Assembly: GCA_013202745.1 (NCBI GenBank)
Contig: JABMRJ010000018.1
Span: forward strand, 1 to 32,663
Length of the DNA: 32,663 bases
Direction of reading: 5' to 3'
Source of the DNA: Candidatus Omnitrophota bacterium
GTDB lineage: Bacteria > Omnitrophota > Gorgyraeia > JABMRJ01
Shown one piece after another: positions 8,699-19,648 of this stretch. The translations under genes and the position numbers were made by a program. The notes under the pieces were generated by a model. The model had not been told where the DNA came from. It saw only the letters and a list, made by a program, of their open reading frames with translations, and made no database searches. The stretch's first letter is position 1; every line of letters begins with the position of its first letter.

Positions 8699-10485
8699 AT
8701 TTTTAAAGCAGCGATGAACGCCTCCTGCGGGATCTGCACCTCGCCGAACTGCTTCATCCGCTTCTTCCCCCTTTTCTGTTTTTCCCAAAGTTTTCGTTTT
8801 CTTGTTATATCTCCTCCATAGCATTTGGCTGTAACATTCTTGCCAAGTGATCCTACGTCGGACCTTGCGATGACATTTCCGCCTATAGACGCCTGTATGG
8901 CAACCTTGTAGAGCTGTCTCGGTATAAGCTCTTTGAGTTTATCTACAAGCAGCCTCCCCTTTAGGTATGCCTTATCTTTATGTACTATAGAACTCAAGGC
9001 ATCGCAGAACTTTCCGTTTATCATGATATCCAGCCTTACTATCTGTGTCTTCCTGTAGTCGATAAATTCATAATCCAGCGAACCATAACCCTTTGTCAGG
9101 GACTTTATCTTGTCATAGAAATCGACTATCACCTCTGAGAGGGGTAGTTCATATACAACCTGCACCCTCTCCGAATCGAGATATTCGGTGCTTACATATT
9201 TGCCCCTCTTTGACTCTGCCAATTCCAATATCAGGCCCATCGCATCTTTAGGAATTATTATAAATGCCCTTATATAAGGTTCTTCCATGTAGTCGATCTC
9301 GATTGACTGCGGCAGCTTGGCGGGGTTGTCCACACTTATCTTCTCCTTGGTCTTCATTATGACTTTATATATCACGCTTGGTGTGGTTACGACGAGATTG
9401 AGGTCAAACTCCCTCTGGAGACGCTCCTGTATTATATCCATGTGCAGGAGCCCCAGAAAACCGCATCTAAAACCGAAGCCCAAAGATGCAGAGCTTTCAG
9501 GCTCATATATAAACGACGCATCCTGAAGCCTCATCTTCTCCATCGCATCCTTTAATGTCTTGAAGTCTTTGCTATTTACAGGATATATACCGCAGTAGAC
9601 CATGGGGTTCGCCTTCTTATATCCCGGCAACGGACTCGGTGCAGGATTATCGAAAGCGGTAAGAGTATCTCCTATGACCACCTCTTTTGCATTCTTTATA
9701 CCACATGTAATATACCCTACCTCCCCGCACTGGAGCTCATCGATCGCCACAGGCTTAGGCTTAAAGACTCCCACTTCTTTTATATCATATGATGTATCGA
9801 GCCCCATCATCTTTATATTCATACCCGTTCTGACCACACCGTTTACTACCTTAATATATATGATAACACCTCTGTAAGAATCATACGCGGAATCGAATAT
9901 CAGTGCCTGGAGGGGTTTATTATCGTCCCCCGAGGGAGGCGGCACCTTTTCCACTATCCGTTCGAGTATATTATCTATGCCTATGTTCTCTTTTGCGCTG
10001 GCGAGCATTATCTCATCCGGATTCAGGCCCAGTATATCTACTATCTGTTTCTTTGTCTTGTCTATCTGGGCGGTAGCAAGGTCTATCTTATTTATTACGG
10101 GTAAGATAGTTATATTGTGCTCCAGGGCAAGGTAAAGGTTGGCAACGGTCTGCGCCTCCACGCCCTGGGCAGCATCAACCAAAAGGAGCGCACCTTCACA
10201 GGCAGCTATGGACTTGGAGACCTCATAGGTAAAGTCTACATGACCGGGCGTATCTATGAGATTCAATATATATTCTTTACCACTTTTCGCTTTATACAAA
10301 AGTTTTACGGTGCTCGCCTTGATCGTTATGCCACGCTCCCTCTCAAGTTCCATGTCATCGAGGAGCTGATCCTTAAAATCCCTCTCTTCGACAGCGCCTG
10401 TAAGCTGGAGTATCCTGTCGGCAAGCGTAGATTTCCCGTGGTCTATATGGGCTATTATAGAAAAATTTCTTATCTTATCTTTCAT
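8695..10485 (-). CDS. lepA: elongation factor 4 (LepA)
   Basis: 596 aa; IAHIDHGKSTLADRIL; ERERGITIKA; DTPGHVDF; GFRCGFLGLLHMDIIQERL. Confidence 0.97.
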   Translation of the reverse strand: MKDKIRNFSIIAHIDHGKSTLADRILQLTGAVEERDFKDQLLDDMELERERGITIKASTVKLLYKAKSGKEYILNLIDTPGHVDFTYEVSKSIAACEGALLLVDAAQGVEAQTVANLYLALEHNITILPVINKIDLATAQIDKTKKQIVDILGLNPDEIMLASAKENIGIDNILERIVEKVPPPSGDDNKPLQALIFDSAYDSYRGVIIYIKVVNGVVRTGMNIKMMGLDTSYDIKEVGVFKPKPVAIDELQCGEVGYITCGIKNAKEVVIGDTLTAFDNPAPSPLPGYKKANPMVYCGIYPVNSKDFKTLKDAMEKMRLQDASFIYEPESSASLGFGFRCGFLGLLHMDIIQERLQREFDLNLVVTTPSVIYKVIMKTKEKISVDNPAKLPQSIEIDYMEEPYIRAFIIIPKDAMGLILELAESKRGKYVSTEYLDSERVQVVYELPLSEVIVDFYDKIKSLTKGYGSLDYEFIDYRKTQIVRLDIMINGKFCDALSSIVHKDKAYLKGRLLVDKLKELIPRQLYKVAIQASIGGNVIARSDVGSLGKNVTAKCYGGDITRKRKLWEKQKRGKKRMKQFGEVQIPQEAFIAALKI

Positions 10486-11909
10486 TTAATACTCGTTGCA
10501 AGATCCCTACCGAATTCGAGGATCTTCCGGGCATCGTCTTCCGTATGGGCTTCGGAATAGATCCTCAATATCGGTTCTGTACCGGAGAGTCGAAAAATGA
10601 GCCAGCTTGAATCTTCGCAGGAGAACTTGATGCCGTCCTTTGTACTCGTCTCTATGACCTTCTTGCCGAGAACTGCGCTGGGCGGGTTCTTCTCTATATA
10701 CGGCATAAATTTCTTCTTTGTGGCTTCCGTCAACTTTATACTCGTCTTCAGGTAATGATAAGAGCCAAACTCCTTCTCCATATCATCCAGTATCTTTTTA
10801 ATGGGTTTCTTCCTGCAGGCCATCATCTCGAGAAGAAGGAGGCCGGATAAAATGCCGTCCCTTTCAGGTATATAATTTTTAAACCCTATACCACCCGCCT
10901 CTTCGCCGCCGATAAGGACATCTTCCCTCCTCATGATATCACAGATATACTTAAACCCTACCGGGGTCTCATGCAGTTTAAGGCCGTACTTTTCACAGAT
11001 CCGCTTTAATATGCCCGTACCGCATACAGTAGTAATTACAGAGCCGGTCATCTTCCTATCTTCTACAAAGTGCCATAAGAGGAGCGCCATTATATGCTGG
11101 CCGTTCAATACCATGCCATCGGAAGCGGTAGCCCCGATCCTGTCGACATCGCCGTCAGTAGCAAGGCCTATGTCATAGCTGCCCTCTTTGCTCTCTCTTA
11201 TAAGTTCCTTAAGGTTCTTACCGATCGGCTCCGGGCTTATGCCGCCGAATGTTATATCGCGCTCACCGTGTATGGTCGTCACCTTGCAGCTGGTGCCCTT
11301 CATCATATCTTCTATGTAATGGCCGCCTCCGCCGTACATCGAGTCTACTATAACTTTAAAACCGCTATTTCTTATGAGCTCCATATCTACGTAATTCATT
11401 ACATATTCAAGCTGGTCAGTTATTACGTTGTCTATTTTTAAGAGACCTTTCTTCTTTGCCTCTTCAAGAGAGATCTCTTTTATCTTACTCTTGAATAGAT
11501 TCTCTTCTATCTTGTCTATGATGCCCGGATCGGCCGAGCCGCTGTAGAACGCCTTATACTTGATCCCGCTGTAATTGGGCGGATTATGACTCGCGGTGAT
11601 CATGACGCCGCCGGTTAAGTTCCTTATTTTTATAGCGAAGCTTACCGCCGGTGTCGATGTGACCCTGTCAGTCAGAATGACCTTTATGCCGTTTGCCGTA
11701 AGGACATTCGTCACAGTCTCTGAATACTCCTCGGAATTTCGCCTTGTGTCATAACCCACTATAAGTTCTTTACCCCTGAGCTCTTCTTTATCTTTGACAG
11801 AATTCACATAATCCGCAATCGCCTGCGCGACGACCTTTACATTCTCAAAAGTAAAATCCTCATCTATAATTGCTCTCCATCCATCTGTACCAAACTTAAT
11901 CTTACCCAA
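10482..11909 (-). CDS. phosphoglucomutase/phosphomannomutase family protein
   Basis: 475 aa; FGTDGWRAIID; active-site TASHNPPNYSGIK; metal loop ATDGDVDRIG; GGEEAGG. Substrate not resolvable from sequence. Confidence 0.92.
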   Translation of the reverse strand: MGKIKFGTDGWRAIIDEDFTFENVKVVAQAIADYVNSVKDKEELRGKELIVGYDTRRNSEEYSETVTNVLTANGIKVILTDRVTSTPAVSFAIKIRNLTGGVMITASHNPPNYSGIKYKAFYSGSADPGIIDKIEENLFKSKIKEISLEEAKKKGLLKIDNVITDQLEYVMNYVDMELIRNSGFKVIVDSMYGGGGHYIEDMMKGTSCKVTTIHGERDITFGGISPEPIGKNLKELIRESKEGSYDIGLATDGDVDRIGATASDGMVLNGQHIMALLLWHFVEDRKMTGSVITTVCGTGILKRICEKYGLKLHETPVGFKYICDIMRREDVLIGGEEAGGIGFKNYIPERDGILSGLLLLEMMACRKKPIKKILDDMEKEFGSYHYLKTSIKLTEATKKKFMPYIEKNPPSAVLGKKVIETSTKDGIKFSCEDSSWLIFRLSGTEPILRIYSEAHTEDDARKILEFGRDLATSIK

Positions 11910-11913
11910 TTTC

Positions 11914-12555
11914 CTAACCTCCTATCCTTAAATCATCTATCGCCTTTTTGTAATCATCCGCGCCGAACACGGAGGTGCCGGCGACAAGTATATTGGCACC
12001 TGCCTCTATGGCCAATTTGGAGGTATCTTTGTTGATACCGCCGTCTACCTCTATATCCTTTTTATATATCTTTCTTAAATTTCTTATCTTCGGTAATGCC
12101 TCTTTTATAAAAGACTGCCCTGCAAAACCGGGCTCTACCGTCATGACAAGTACCATATCGAGATCACCGAGGATGCCATCCAGCGCCTTGATATCGGTCC
12201 GCGGCTTTATAGATGCGCCCGCCTTGAGTCCGAAGGATTTTATCTTCGCTATAATCGCCTTGGGATCATTGCAGGATTCTATATGGAATGTGATTATGTC
12301 GCTGCCAGCCTTTGCAAAATCATCTATATATTTTTCCGGCTCCGATATCATAAGGTGAACATCAAGCGGGAGCTTTGTCGCCTTTCTTGCGCCTTTGACT
12401 ACCAAGGGTCCTATAGTTATACTCGGGACGAAGTGGCCATCCATCACGTCTACGTGTATGAGGTCGGCGCCTGCTGTCTCCACCGCCCTGATCTCTTCTT
12501 TGAGTATGCCGAAATCTGCCGATAAGATACTTGGTGCTATCGATATTTTATTCAT
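11914..12555 (-). CDS. rpe: ribulose-phosphate 3-epimerase
   Basis: MNKISIAPSILSADFGILKEEI; LIHVDVMDGHFVPSITIGP; VEPGFAGQSF; EVDGGIN. AAGGAG precedes the ATG at 12555, preferred over 12579. Confidence 0.94.
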   Translation of the reverse strand: MNKISIAPSILSADFGILKEEIRAVETAGADLIHVDVMDGHFVPSITIGPLVVKGARKATKLPLDVHLMISEPEKYIDDFAKAGSDIITFHIESCNDPKAIIAKIKSFGLKAGASIKPRTDIKALDGILGDLDMVLVMTVEPGFAGQSFIKEALPKIRNLRKIYKKDIEVDGGINKDTSKLAIEAGANILVAGTSVFGADDYKKAIDDLRIGG

Positions 12556-12556
12556 A

Positions 12557-13606
12557 TCATCTCCTTCTTGACATGACACTATATACCCTGCTTATATCCT
12601 CAAGGGTTATTACGCCAAAGACCCTGCCATCCTTGATGACGGGTAATGCCTTAAGCTCTGCCTCTTCCATCGTCTTCTGGACATTAGTAAGCAATTGATC
12701 CGGTTTCACAGTAGGAAAATCTCTTCTCATGATATCCTTTACAAGTTTAGAGGTACCATGTTGGTGTATATTGTTTATTATATCCGCCCTCGTAATGAAT
12801 CCGGTCAGATTATCCCCGTCGACAACCGGAAAATCCTCCTGGTGGCTGTGGAAGACGAGCTCCAGCACCTTCGAGAGTGATATGTCGCTGCGCAGCGTCA
12901 TGAATTCTTTTGACAGCACATCGCTTACCTTGAAGGTCTTTATAGTCTCCCTCACATCTACCTGTGCCTCTTCTGCAGATGCTGCCATATAGATAAAGAA
13001 AGCTATGAATATCAGTATGAAATGGCCGTGCATAAGACCGAGATATCCGAAGACCAGTGCAAATAGATGGCCTATATTTACCGCTATGGACGTAGCCTTC
13101 CTATAATCCATCTTCCTCGCAAGGAGCGACCGGAGCACCCTGCCTCCATCCATCGGAAAAGCAGGGAGCAGGTTAAATCCAGCCAATATGAGGTTTATCC
13201 AGAACCCTTGCGCGATAGTTCCCGGCCACGTGGCCAGGGATGGTGAAAATAGATTCTCCCTGCCTATAAGCGCAAGCAGAGGAAAGTAGAGCACGGCCGC
13301 AAATACTATATTAAAGAGCGGTCCTGATATAGATATTAAAAATTCATGGCTGGGTTTCTTTGGAAAAGAGCTCATAGACGCAAGCCCGCCTATAGGAAGC
13401 AGCGTGATCTCCTTCACCACTATGCCGAATCTCTTGGCCACTACGCTGTGCGTAAGCTCATGGAGCGTAACGCACAGGAATACAAAGAGGATGAAGAATA
13501 TCCCCCTGAGTCCGTGATACAGGAATAGAAACGGCAGGATAAGAAAAGTTATATGTATGTTGATATCTATATCAAAAACCTTAAGTAAACGGAATGATCC
13601 TTTCAT
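12557..13606 (-). CDS. M50 (site-2-type) zinc metalloprotease with C-terminal CBS domain pair
   Basis: HELTH zinc motif in a TM segment, second motif NLLPAFPMDGGRVLRSLLA, then CBS-like repeats (FPVVDGDNLTGFITRADI; LPVIKDGRVFGVITLEDI). Confidence 0.9.
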   Translation of the reverse strand: MKGSFRLLKVFDIDINIHITFLILPFLFLYHGLRGIFFILFVFLCVTLHELTHSVVAKRFGIVVKEITLLPIGGLASMSSFPKKPSHEFLISISGPLFNIVFAAVLYFPLLALIGRENLFSPSLATWPGTIAQGFWINLILAGFNLLPAFPMDGGRVLRSLLARKMDYRKATSIAVNIGHLFALVFGYLGLMHGHFILIFIAFFIYMAASAEEAQVDVRETIKTFKVSDVLSKEFMTLRSDISLSKVLELVFHSHQEDFPVVDGDNLTGFITRADIINNIHQHGTSKLVKDIMRRDFPTVKPDQLLTNVQKTMEEAELKALPVIKDGRVFGVITLEDISRVYSVMSRRR

Positions 13607-14875
13607 CTATACCTTTAACCTGTTTATGATCCCCCTCTGGTCTTTCTTGGAGATGGGTCCGACCAGCGAGATATTCATGTTGTTTGGCCTGAATATCTTC
13701 TTAGCAAGCTCCATCACCATATCCGGGGTTACCATATTTATGCTGTCTATTATCTCATCTGTGTTATAATTTATATCTTTCGCTATGAGCTTATCGCCCA
13801 TCCAGAGCATTCGGTTCAATGTATCATCAAGCGCCATGCAGAGCTGCCCTTTATAAAAATCCTTGGCCCTCTGGAACTCTCCGCTCTGGACACGCGTCTT
13901 CTTTATCTTCTTGAGTTCCTTCATTATGACCTCGATTGCCTTCTTAAGCTTCTTGCTATCCACGCCGGCCCCTATTATAAAAGCGCCGGTATCAGAATAG
14001 TGTTTTACCGATGCTGATATATCATATGCCAGCCCCTTCTTTTCTCTCACTTCGTGGAAGAGCCTGGAGGACATATTGCCGCCCAGGATAATATTTAAGA
14101 GGCTCGAGGTATACTTATCCGTATGGAACCTTGAGACATTATGGAAACCTATATTAAGGTGCATCTGCTCTATATCTTTTTTATAAAAATTATGCTGGCG
14201 CTTCTTTTGTCTAGACTGGAACTTTTTATAACGGTGCGGCATTCCCTTCTCGAGCCTAGATAGATGCTTCTTCACATATTTTATGAAGACTTCCTCCTCT
14301 ATCTGTCCGCAGACGCAGATTACAATATTCTCAGGCCTGTAGAACCGCTCTTTATACTCAAGGAGGCGCGTTTTGTCAATCTTTTCCAGGATCTTCTCCG
14401 TCCCTACCAGCGGCATGCCAAGAGGATGGTTCGGCCACATGAGTTCACAGAGGAGCTGGTGCACATAATGGTCGGGCCGGTCCTTGTACATCTTTATCTC
14501 CTCAAAGATCACCTCGCGCTCTCTGTCGATCTCTTTAGCTGAGAGCTTCGGGTTGATAGCCATATCGCTCAATACGTCGAGTCCCAGTTCCGTAAACTTC
14601 TTGGGTACCTTTACAAAATAGCATGTCGCCTCTTCGCCTGTAAACCCGTTTAGGCTCCCGCCTATACCTTCTATGGACTCCTTCAGTACTTTATTTGAGC
14701 GGGTCTCTGTCCCTTTGAATACCATATGCTCGAGAAAATGGCTTATGCCGGCATTCTGCATATTCTCATACCTGCCGCCTGTTCCTATCCATATACCCAG
14801 CGACACCGACTCCATATGCGGCATATCTACTATCATTACCCTAAGGCCGTTTGGCAGTACCGTTTTATGATACAT
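13607..14875 (-). CDS. M16 family zinc peptidase (mitochondrial processing peptidase-like)
   Basis: HFLEHMVFKGT (inverted HxxEH); downstream Glu region; LSNIILGGNMSSRLFHEVREKKGLAYDISA-type motif (LLNIILGGNMSSRLF...). Confidence 0.94.
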   Translation of the reverse strand: MYHKTVLPNGLRVMIVDMPHMESVSLGIWIGTGGRYENMQNAGISHFLEHMVFKGTETRSNKVLKESIEGIGGSLNGFTGEEATCYFVKVPKKFTELGLDVLSDMAINPKLSAKEIDREREVIFEEIKMYKDRPDHYVHQLLCELMWPNHPLGMPLVGTEKILEKIDKTRLLEYKERFYRPENIVICVCGQIEEEVFIKYVKKHLSRLEKGMPHRYKKFQSRQKKRQHNFYKKDIEQMHLNIGFHNVSRFHTDKYTSSLLNIILGGNMSSRLFHEVREKKGLAYDISASVKHYSDTGAFIIGAGVDSKKLKKAIEVIMKELKKIKKTRVQSGEFQRAKDFYKGQLCMALDDTLNRMLWMGDKLIAKDINYNTDEIIDSINMVTPDMVMELAKKIFRPNNMNISLVGPISKKDQRGIINRLKV

Positions 14876-15278
14876 TGCTCTGCCTCCTGGAATCTAAATA
14901 GTTTTGCAATATCGCAACAGCCGCAAGTTTATCGCTAAGAGACTTCCTTTTATTGCGGCTCAGATCACCTTTTATCATCTCCCTCTCCACAAAGCGTGTG
15001 GATAGCCTCTCATCCCACATCTTAACGGAGATAGAGTATTTCTTCTTTAATTCATCCGCAAAAGATAAGGCATTTTTGGCACTTGGCCCCTCAGTACCGT
15101 CCATATTGAGCGGCAGCCCCACAACTATCTCCGTAACATCATTCTCCTCTATTATCTCCTTTAGAGAATCGATATTTTCGCGTTTTATAGTATCGAGGCC
15201 TTGCGCAATAATACCGAGTGCATCACTCATAGCAACGCCTACCCTCTTCTGTCCTAAATCTAATGCTATTATCCTCAT
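14865..15278 (-). CDS. ruvX: putative pre-16S rRNA nuclease / Holliday junction resolvase-like YqgF
   Basis: MRIIALDLGQKRVGVAMSD; VVGLPLNMDGTEG; WDERLSTRFVEREM. Confidence 0.92.
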   Translation of the reverse strand: MRIIALDLGQKRVGVAMSDALGIIAQGLDTIKRENIDSLKEIIEENDVTEIVVGLPLNMDGTEGPSAKNALSFADELKKKYSISVKMWDERLSTRFVEREMIKGDLSRNKRKSLSDKLAAVAILQNYLDSRRQSNVS

Positions 15279-16079
15279 CTATATATCCTTGACCGCATTA
15301 ACGAGTCTTTTAATGAACCTCCCGGCCTTCTGCGGTATATCTTTTTTGCCTAAGTTCTTCTCGATCAACCTTATTATGGCACTTCCTACTATAATGCCGT
15401 CTGCGGCCCTTGCTATTGCCCTTGCCTGTGAAGGGTTCGATATGCCGAAGCCCACGCAGACAGGTTTTTTTGTAACGCGCTTGATCCTCTTTACATTCTT
15501 TAGAATCTCCGGCGAAAGCTTTTTGCGCGCACCTGTAACGCCTGTTAATGAGACATAATATATAAAACCGCTCGATCTTCTGCCGACAAGTTTAATCCTG
15601 TCAGGGGAGCTTGTCGGAGATAAGAGAAATATCACCTTAAAATCGGCCCCCTTCGATGCCTTTATGAGATCCTCCGCTTCTTCCGGCGGGAGATCCGGGA
15701 CTATAACACCGTCTACCCCTGCCCTCTTTGCGTCTTTAACAAAGCTCTTCACGCCATAGGCATATACGGGATTATAGTACGTCATAAGCGCTATCGGCAT
15801 ATCGCTCGCCTTCCTCGCCCTGCGGACAAGATTAAATATACCCTTGATGTTCACCCTATTTTTCAATGCGCGCTCCGAAGCAGCCTGTATAGTAGGACCG
15901 TCTGCTATCGGGTCTGAAAATGGTACGCCAAGCTCCAGTATGTCCACGCCGCAACGATCAAACTCTTTAACCAGCTTATAAGTAGTCTCTACATTTGGGT
16001 CGCCGGTAGTGATATATGCGATAAATGCCTTTTTTCCCTTACGCTTCAGTTCCCTGAATCTTTTGTCTATTCTATTCAT
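15279..16079 (-). CDS. trpA: tryptophan synthase alpha chain
   Basis: FIAYITTGDPN; DILELGVPFSDPIADGPTIQAASERAL; GVIVPDLPPEEA; VGFGISNP. Confidence 0.96.
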   Translation of the reverse strand: MNRIDKRFRELKRKGKKAFIAYITTGDPNVETTYKLVKEFDRCGVDILELGVPFSDPIADGPTIQAASERALKNRVNIKGIFNLVRRARKASDMPIALMTYYNPVYAYGVKSFVKDAKRAGVDGVIVPDLPPEEAEDLIKASKGADFKVIFLLSPTSSPDRIKLVGRRSSGFIYYVSLTGVTGARKKLSPEILKNVKRIKRVTKKPVCVGFGISNPSQARAIARAADGIIVGSAIIRLIEKNLGKKDIPQKAGRFIKRLVNAVKDI

Positions 16080-16081
16080 GG

Positions 16082-17263
16082 TTATATCCCCAAGGCCTCT
16101 TTTACAATATCCGTATCTTTATCACCTCTCCCCGAGAGGCATAGCACTACAATCTTATTCTTATCGAGTCTCGGAGCAAGTTTAGTGAGGTGGTATATAG
16201 CATGTGCCGGTTCAAGCGCAGGTATTATACCCTCTGTCTCCGAGAGGAGCTTAAAGCCGCGAAGCGCACCCTTATCATCGACGCCCACATATGAAGCCCT
16301 CTTTATATTGCTATAATATGAATGTTCCGGTCCGACACCAGGATAGTCGAGGCCCGCAGATATAGAATGGGCTATATCTATCTGGCCATCCCTATTCTGC
16401 AGCACAAAGCTTTTGCTTCCATGGAGCACTCCTACCCTGCCCTTTATGATAGTTGCGGCATGTTTGGATGTATTCAAGCCCCTGCCCGCCGCCTCAACGC
16501 CTATAAACTTTACGCGCCTATCCTTAAAAAACGGATGAAAAAGCCCCATGGAGTTCGATCCCCCTCCAACACACGCGACGAGATAATCGGGAAGTCTGCC
16601 TTCAATCTCTAATATCTGCCTCCTTGCTTCACTGCCGATAACAGACTGAAAATCCCTCACTATCATAGGAAACGGATGCGGCCCTACTACAGAGCCGAGC
16701 ACATAATGCGTGCCCCTTACATTCGTAACCCAGTCCCTGAGCGTTTCATTTATAGCATCCTTGAGCGTCTTTGAGCCGCTATGTACCGGGACTACCTTTG
16801 CACCGAGGAGTTTCATCCTGAAGACATTGAGGGCCTGCCTCTCTATATCCTCCTGGCCCATATATATGTCGCACTCAAGGCCGAACATCGCTGCCGCAGT
16901 CGCTGTAGCTACACCATGCTGGCCTGCTCCGGTCTCTGCTATGACGCGCTTCTTGCCCATCCTCAAAGTAAGGAGGACCTGGCCCAGGGTGTTATTTATC
17001 TTATGCGCCCCTGTATGCAGGAGATCTTCTCTCTTGAGATATATCCGCGCACCACCCAGCCGCTTCGTCAACTTCTCGGCAAAATAGAGTGGTGTCGGCC
17101 TTCCTGCATAATACTTAAGATAATATTTAAGTTTCTTCTTAAATCTCTTATCGCGCCTTGCCTTTGCGTATTCTTTTTCGAGCTGGTGCAGGGCAACCAT
17201 AAGCGTCTCGGGTACATACTTGCCGCCGAATTCTCCAAAATGGCCTTTTTTATTAGGTAACAT
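16082..17263 (-). CDS. trpB: tryptophan synthase beta chain
   Basis: [56 protein letters not shown]. Confidence 0.97.
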   Translation of the reverse strand: MLPNKKGHFGEFGGKYVPETLMVALHQLEKEYAKARRDKRFKKKLKYYLKYYAGRPTPLYFAEKLTKRLGGARIYLKREDLLHTGAHKINNTLGQVLLTLRMGKKRVIAETGAGQHGVATATAAAMFGLECDIYMGQEDIERQALNVFRMKLLGAKVVPVHSGSKTLKDAINETLRDWVTNVRGTHYVLGSVVGPHPFPMIVRDFQSVIGSEARRQILEIEGRLPDYLVACVGGGSNSMGLFHPFFKDRRVKFIGVEAAGRGLNTSKHAATIIKGRVGVLHGSKSFVLQNRDGQIDIAHSISAGLDYPGVGPEHSYYSNIKRASYVGVDDKGALRGFKLLSETEGIIPALEPAHAIYHLTKLAPRLDKNKIVVLCLSGRGDKDTDIVKEALGI

Positions 17264-17292
17264 AATAATCTCCTTAATACTTAATCCTTTCT

Positions 17293-18069
17293 TTAATATC
17301 CCATCAGTTCACGTACCTTGCTGCCGATATCTTCGCTTCGCATGAACGTCTCGCCTATCAGGACTGCGTTGATACCTAAACTCTTCATATACATTATGTC
17401 TTCGTATGTCTTTATGCCGCTCTCTGAGATCGTTATCTTATCTTCAGGTATAGAATTCTTAAGGTTCGATGTCACACTGAGGTCCACTTCAAACGTATGG
17501 AGGCTTCTGTTGTTTATGCCTATGATCTTAGAGTCTACGCTCAAGGCCTTGCTGAGATCCTCTTCATTATGTATCTCTACTACCGCGTCCATTGCGAGGT
17601 TCCTGCATATCTCAAGAAACTGGAAGAGTTCGCTGCGCGATAAGAGGTCTGCTATCAAGAGTATCGCATCCGCCCCGGACAGCTTCGATTCATATATCTG
17701 GTACTTATCTATCACAAAGTCTTTCCTCAATATGGGCAGGTAGACCTCTCTCTTTACAGTATCTATAGATGATAGCTTCCCCTGAAAAAACTTCTCGTCC
17801 GTAAGTATTGACAGGGCCTTTGCACCGTATGCGCGATAGACCTGCGCTATCCTTACAGGGTCAAAGTCGCGCCTCAGGAGCCCCGAAGAAGGTGATGCCT
17901 TCTTCAGCTCAGCTATAAGGCATATCTCATGCTCTTTTGATATGGCATTCCTGAAACCTCTCGATGAAGGGAGCACGGTGAGCTGCTTCTGCATCTTATC
18001 AAGAGGCAGCCGCTCTTTAGCTATCTCTATCTCTTTTCTTTTCGCTTCTAAGATCTTCGTCAGTATCAT
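17293..18069 (-). CDS. trpC: indole-3-glycerol phosphate synthase
   Basis: [63 protein letters not shown]. Confidence 0.95.
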   Translation of the reverse strand: MILTKILEAKRKEIEIAKERLPLDKMQKQLTVLPSSRGFRNAISKEHEICLIAELKKASPSSGLLRRDFDPVRIAQVYRAYGAKALSILTDEKFFQGKLSSIDTVKREVYLPILRKDFVIDKYQIYESKLSGADAILLIADLLSRSELFQFLEICRNLAMDAVVEIHNEEDLSKALSVDSKIIGINNRSLHTFEVDLSVTSNLKNSIPEDKITISESGIKTYEDIMYMKSLGINAVLIGETFMRSEDIGSKVRELMGY

Positions 18070-18071
18070 AA

Positions 18072-19079
18072 TTATCTATTCGTAAATTCAATAAGTTTCT
18101 TTAATGTTGCTTTTGCCCGGCCTGTGTCTATTGAGTCTGCCGCTACCTTTACACCATCTTTAAGATCCTTTGCGGCCCCGCCTGCGATCAGCGCAAGAGA
18201 TGCATTCACCAGTGCCATATTCCGCTTCGGCCCTTCTTTGCCTGACAGGACCTCTTTAAAGATCTTTACATTGCTCTCAAGGTCTAAAGACGCAACAGCA
18301 TTCTTCTTTGAACGCCCTATGCCAAAATCCTCGGGACTTATCTTGTAGGTCTCCACCCTGCCTTCTTTGAGCTCTGAGACGACCGTCTCTGCCGATATAG
18401 AGACCTCATCAAATCCGTCCAGGCCATATACGACAAAAGCCGTCCTTGAGCCAAGATTCTTGAGGACCGACGCAAGCGGCGCTGTAAGTTTTTCATCAAA
18501 GGCGCCTATGAGCTGCGCATTTGCGCCTGCAGGGTTCGATAGAGGACCGAGGATATTGAATATAGTCCGCCTCTTTAACTCTCTCCTTACGCCCATGACA
18601 TGCTTCATGGCACTGTGATAAAGAGGTGCAAATAAAAATCCCATACCTACCTCTTTTATGCACCCCGGGACATCCTTAGGATCTATATCTATCTTGACTC
18701 CCAGCTTCTCCAATATATCTGCGCTGCCGCAATGGCTCGTAAAAGACCTGTTACCATGCTTGGCGACCTTCACACCCGCGCCCGCACATATGAGGGCAAC
18801 CATAGTAGAAACATTGAATGAACTCGACCCTCCGCCTGTGCCGCATGTATCGAGTATGACATCATAGGCGAGGTCGATCTTTACCATCTTATCCATCATC
18901 ACCATGACGGCCTGGGTGATCTCATCGATCGTTTCGCCTTTCTCTGCAAGTGAGACCAAGAAGGCTTTCATATCCTTAGATGATGCCTGTCCTCCCATGA
19001 TTTCATAGAAGACGGCATTCATCTCATCCTTTGTAAGATCAACCCTATTTGACACCTTCGATATGGCTTCTTTAATCAT
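18072..19079 (-). CDS. trpD: anthranilate phosphoribosyltransferase
   Basis: LDTCGTGGGSSSFNVSTM; KHGNRSFTSHCGSADILEKLG; FNILGPLSNPA. Confidence 0.96.
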   Translation of the reverse strand: MIKEAISKVSNRVDLTKDEMNAVFYEIMGGQASSKDMKAFLVSLAEKGETIDEITQAVMVMMDKMVKIDLAYDVILDTCGTGGGSSSFNVSTMVALICAGAGVKVAKHGNRSFTSHCGSADILEKLGVKIDIDPKDVPGCIKEVGMGFLFAPLYHSAMKHVMGVRRELKRRTIFNILGPLSNPAGANAQLIGAFDEKLTAPLASVLKNLGSRTAFVVYGLDGFDEVSISAETVVSELKEGRVETYKISPEDFGIGRSKKNAVASLDLESNVKIFKEVLSGKEGPKRNMALVNASLALIAGGAAKDLKDGVKVAADSIDTGRAKATLKKLIEFTNR

Positions 19080-19645
19080 TACCTAACCTTCAGGAAGTTT
19101 GCCAGGATCTTCTTGCCTTCCCTTGTCAATATCGATTCAGGATGGAACTGGACCCCCCATACGGGGAAATTAACGTGCTTTAGCCCCATGATCTCATCCT
19201 CTTTTGTATGGGCTATCACCTTGAGCACGCGCGGTAATTTATTGCCGCTTACTATGAGTGAATGGTACCTCGTCGCTTCAAAAGGGTTCTTTACATCAAG
19301 AAATATATCTTTGCTGTTGTGGTATATGAGTGATGTCTTCCCGTGCATAAGCGTCTGGGCCCTGACCACCTTTGCGCCAAAGACCTCTCCTATGCATTGA
19401 TGGCCCAGGCAGACCCCGAGTATCGGTATACGGTTCGCAAATGTCTTTATGACATCGCGCGATATCCCGGCATCCTGCGGTGTGCCCGGACCCGGTGATA
19501 TTATGATCCGCTCAAGCGGCATATCCCCTATCTCTTCAAGGGAGACCTTGTCGTTCCTTTTTACTATAAGCTTCTCTCCCAGCTCTCCAAGATACTGGAC
19601 GAGGTTATATGTAAAGGAGTCGTAATTGTCTATAATGAGTATCAT
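19079..19645 (-). CDS. trpG: anthranilate synthase component II (glutamine amidotransferase)
   Basis: IIDNYDSFTYNLVQYLGELG; IISPGPGTPQDAG; GVCLGHQCIGE; VQFHPESILT. Confidence 0.94.
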   Translation of the reverse strand: MILIIDNYDSFTYNLVQYLGELGEKLIVKRNDKVSLEEIGDMPLERIIISPGPGTPQDAGISRDVIKTFANRIPILGVCLGHQCIGEVFGAKVVRAQTLMHGKTSLIYHNSKDIFLDVKNPFEATRYHSLIVSGNKLPRVLKVIAHTKEDEIMGLKHVNFPVWGVQFHPESILTREGKKILANFLKVR

Positions 19646-19648
19646 GGC

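Noticed and set aside
8699-8824. N-terminal 42-aa extension of LepB in the ORF track
   Set aside because: It overlaps the lepA 3' end, is unlike a signal peptidase N-terminus, and an ATGA-coupled ATG at 8698 is followed directly by the expected membrane segment.
14953-15558. Long plus-strand ORF (201 aa) opposite ruvX/trpA
   Set aside because: Antisense shadow of two well-conserved genes; low-complexity Ser/Leu/Ile-rich translation with no recognisable domain. The same applies to the other plus-strand ORFs (for example 19626-20294, 25425-26045, 26151-26741).
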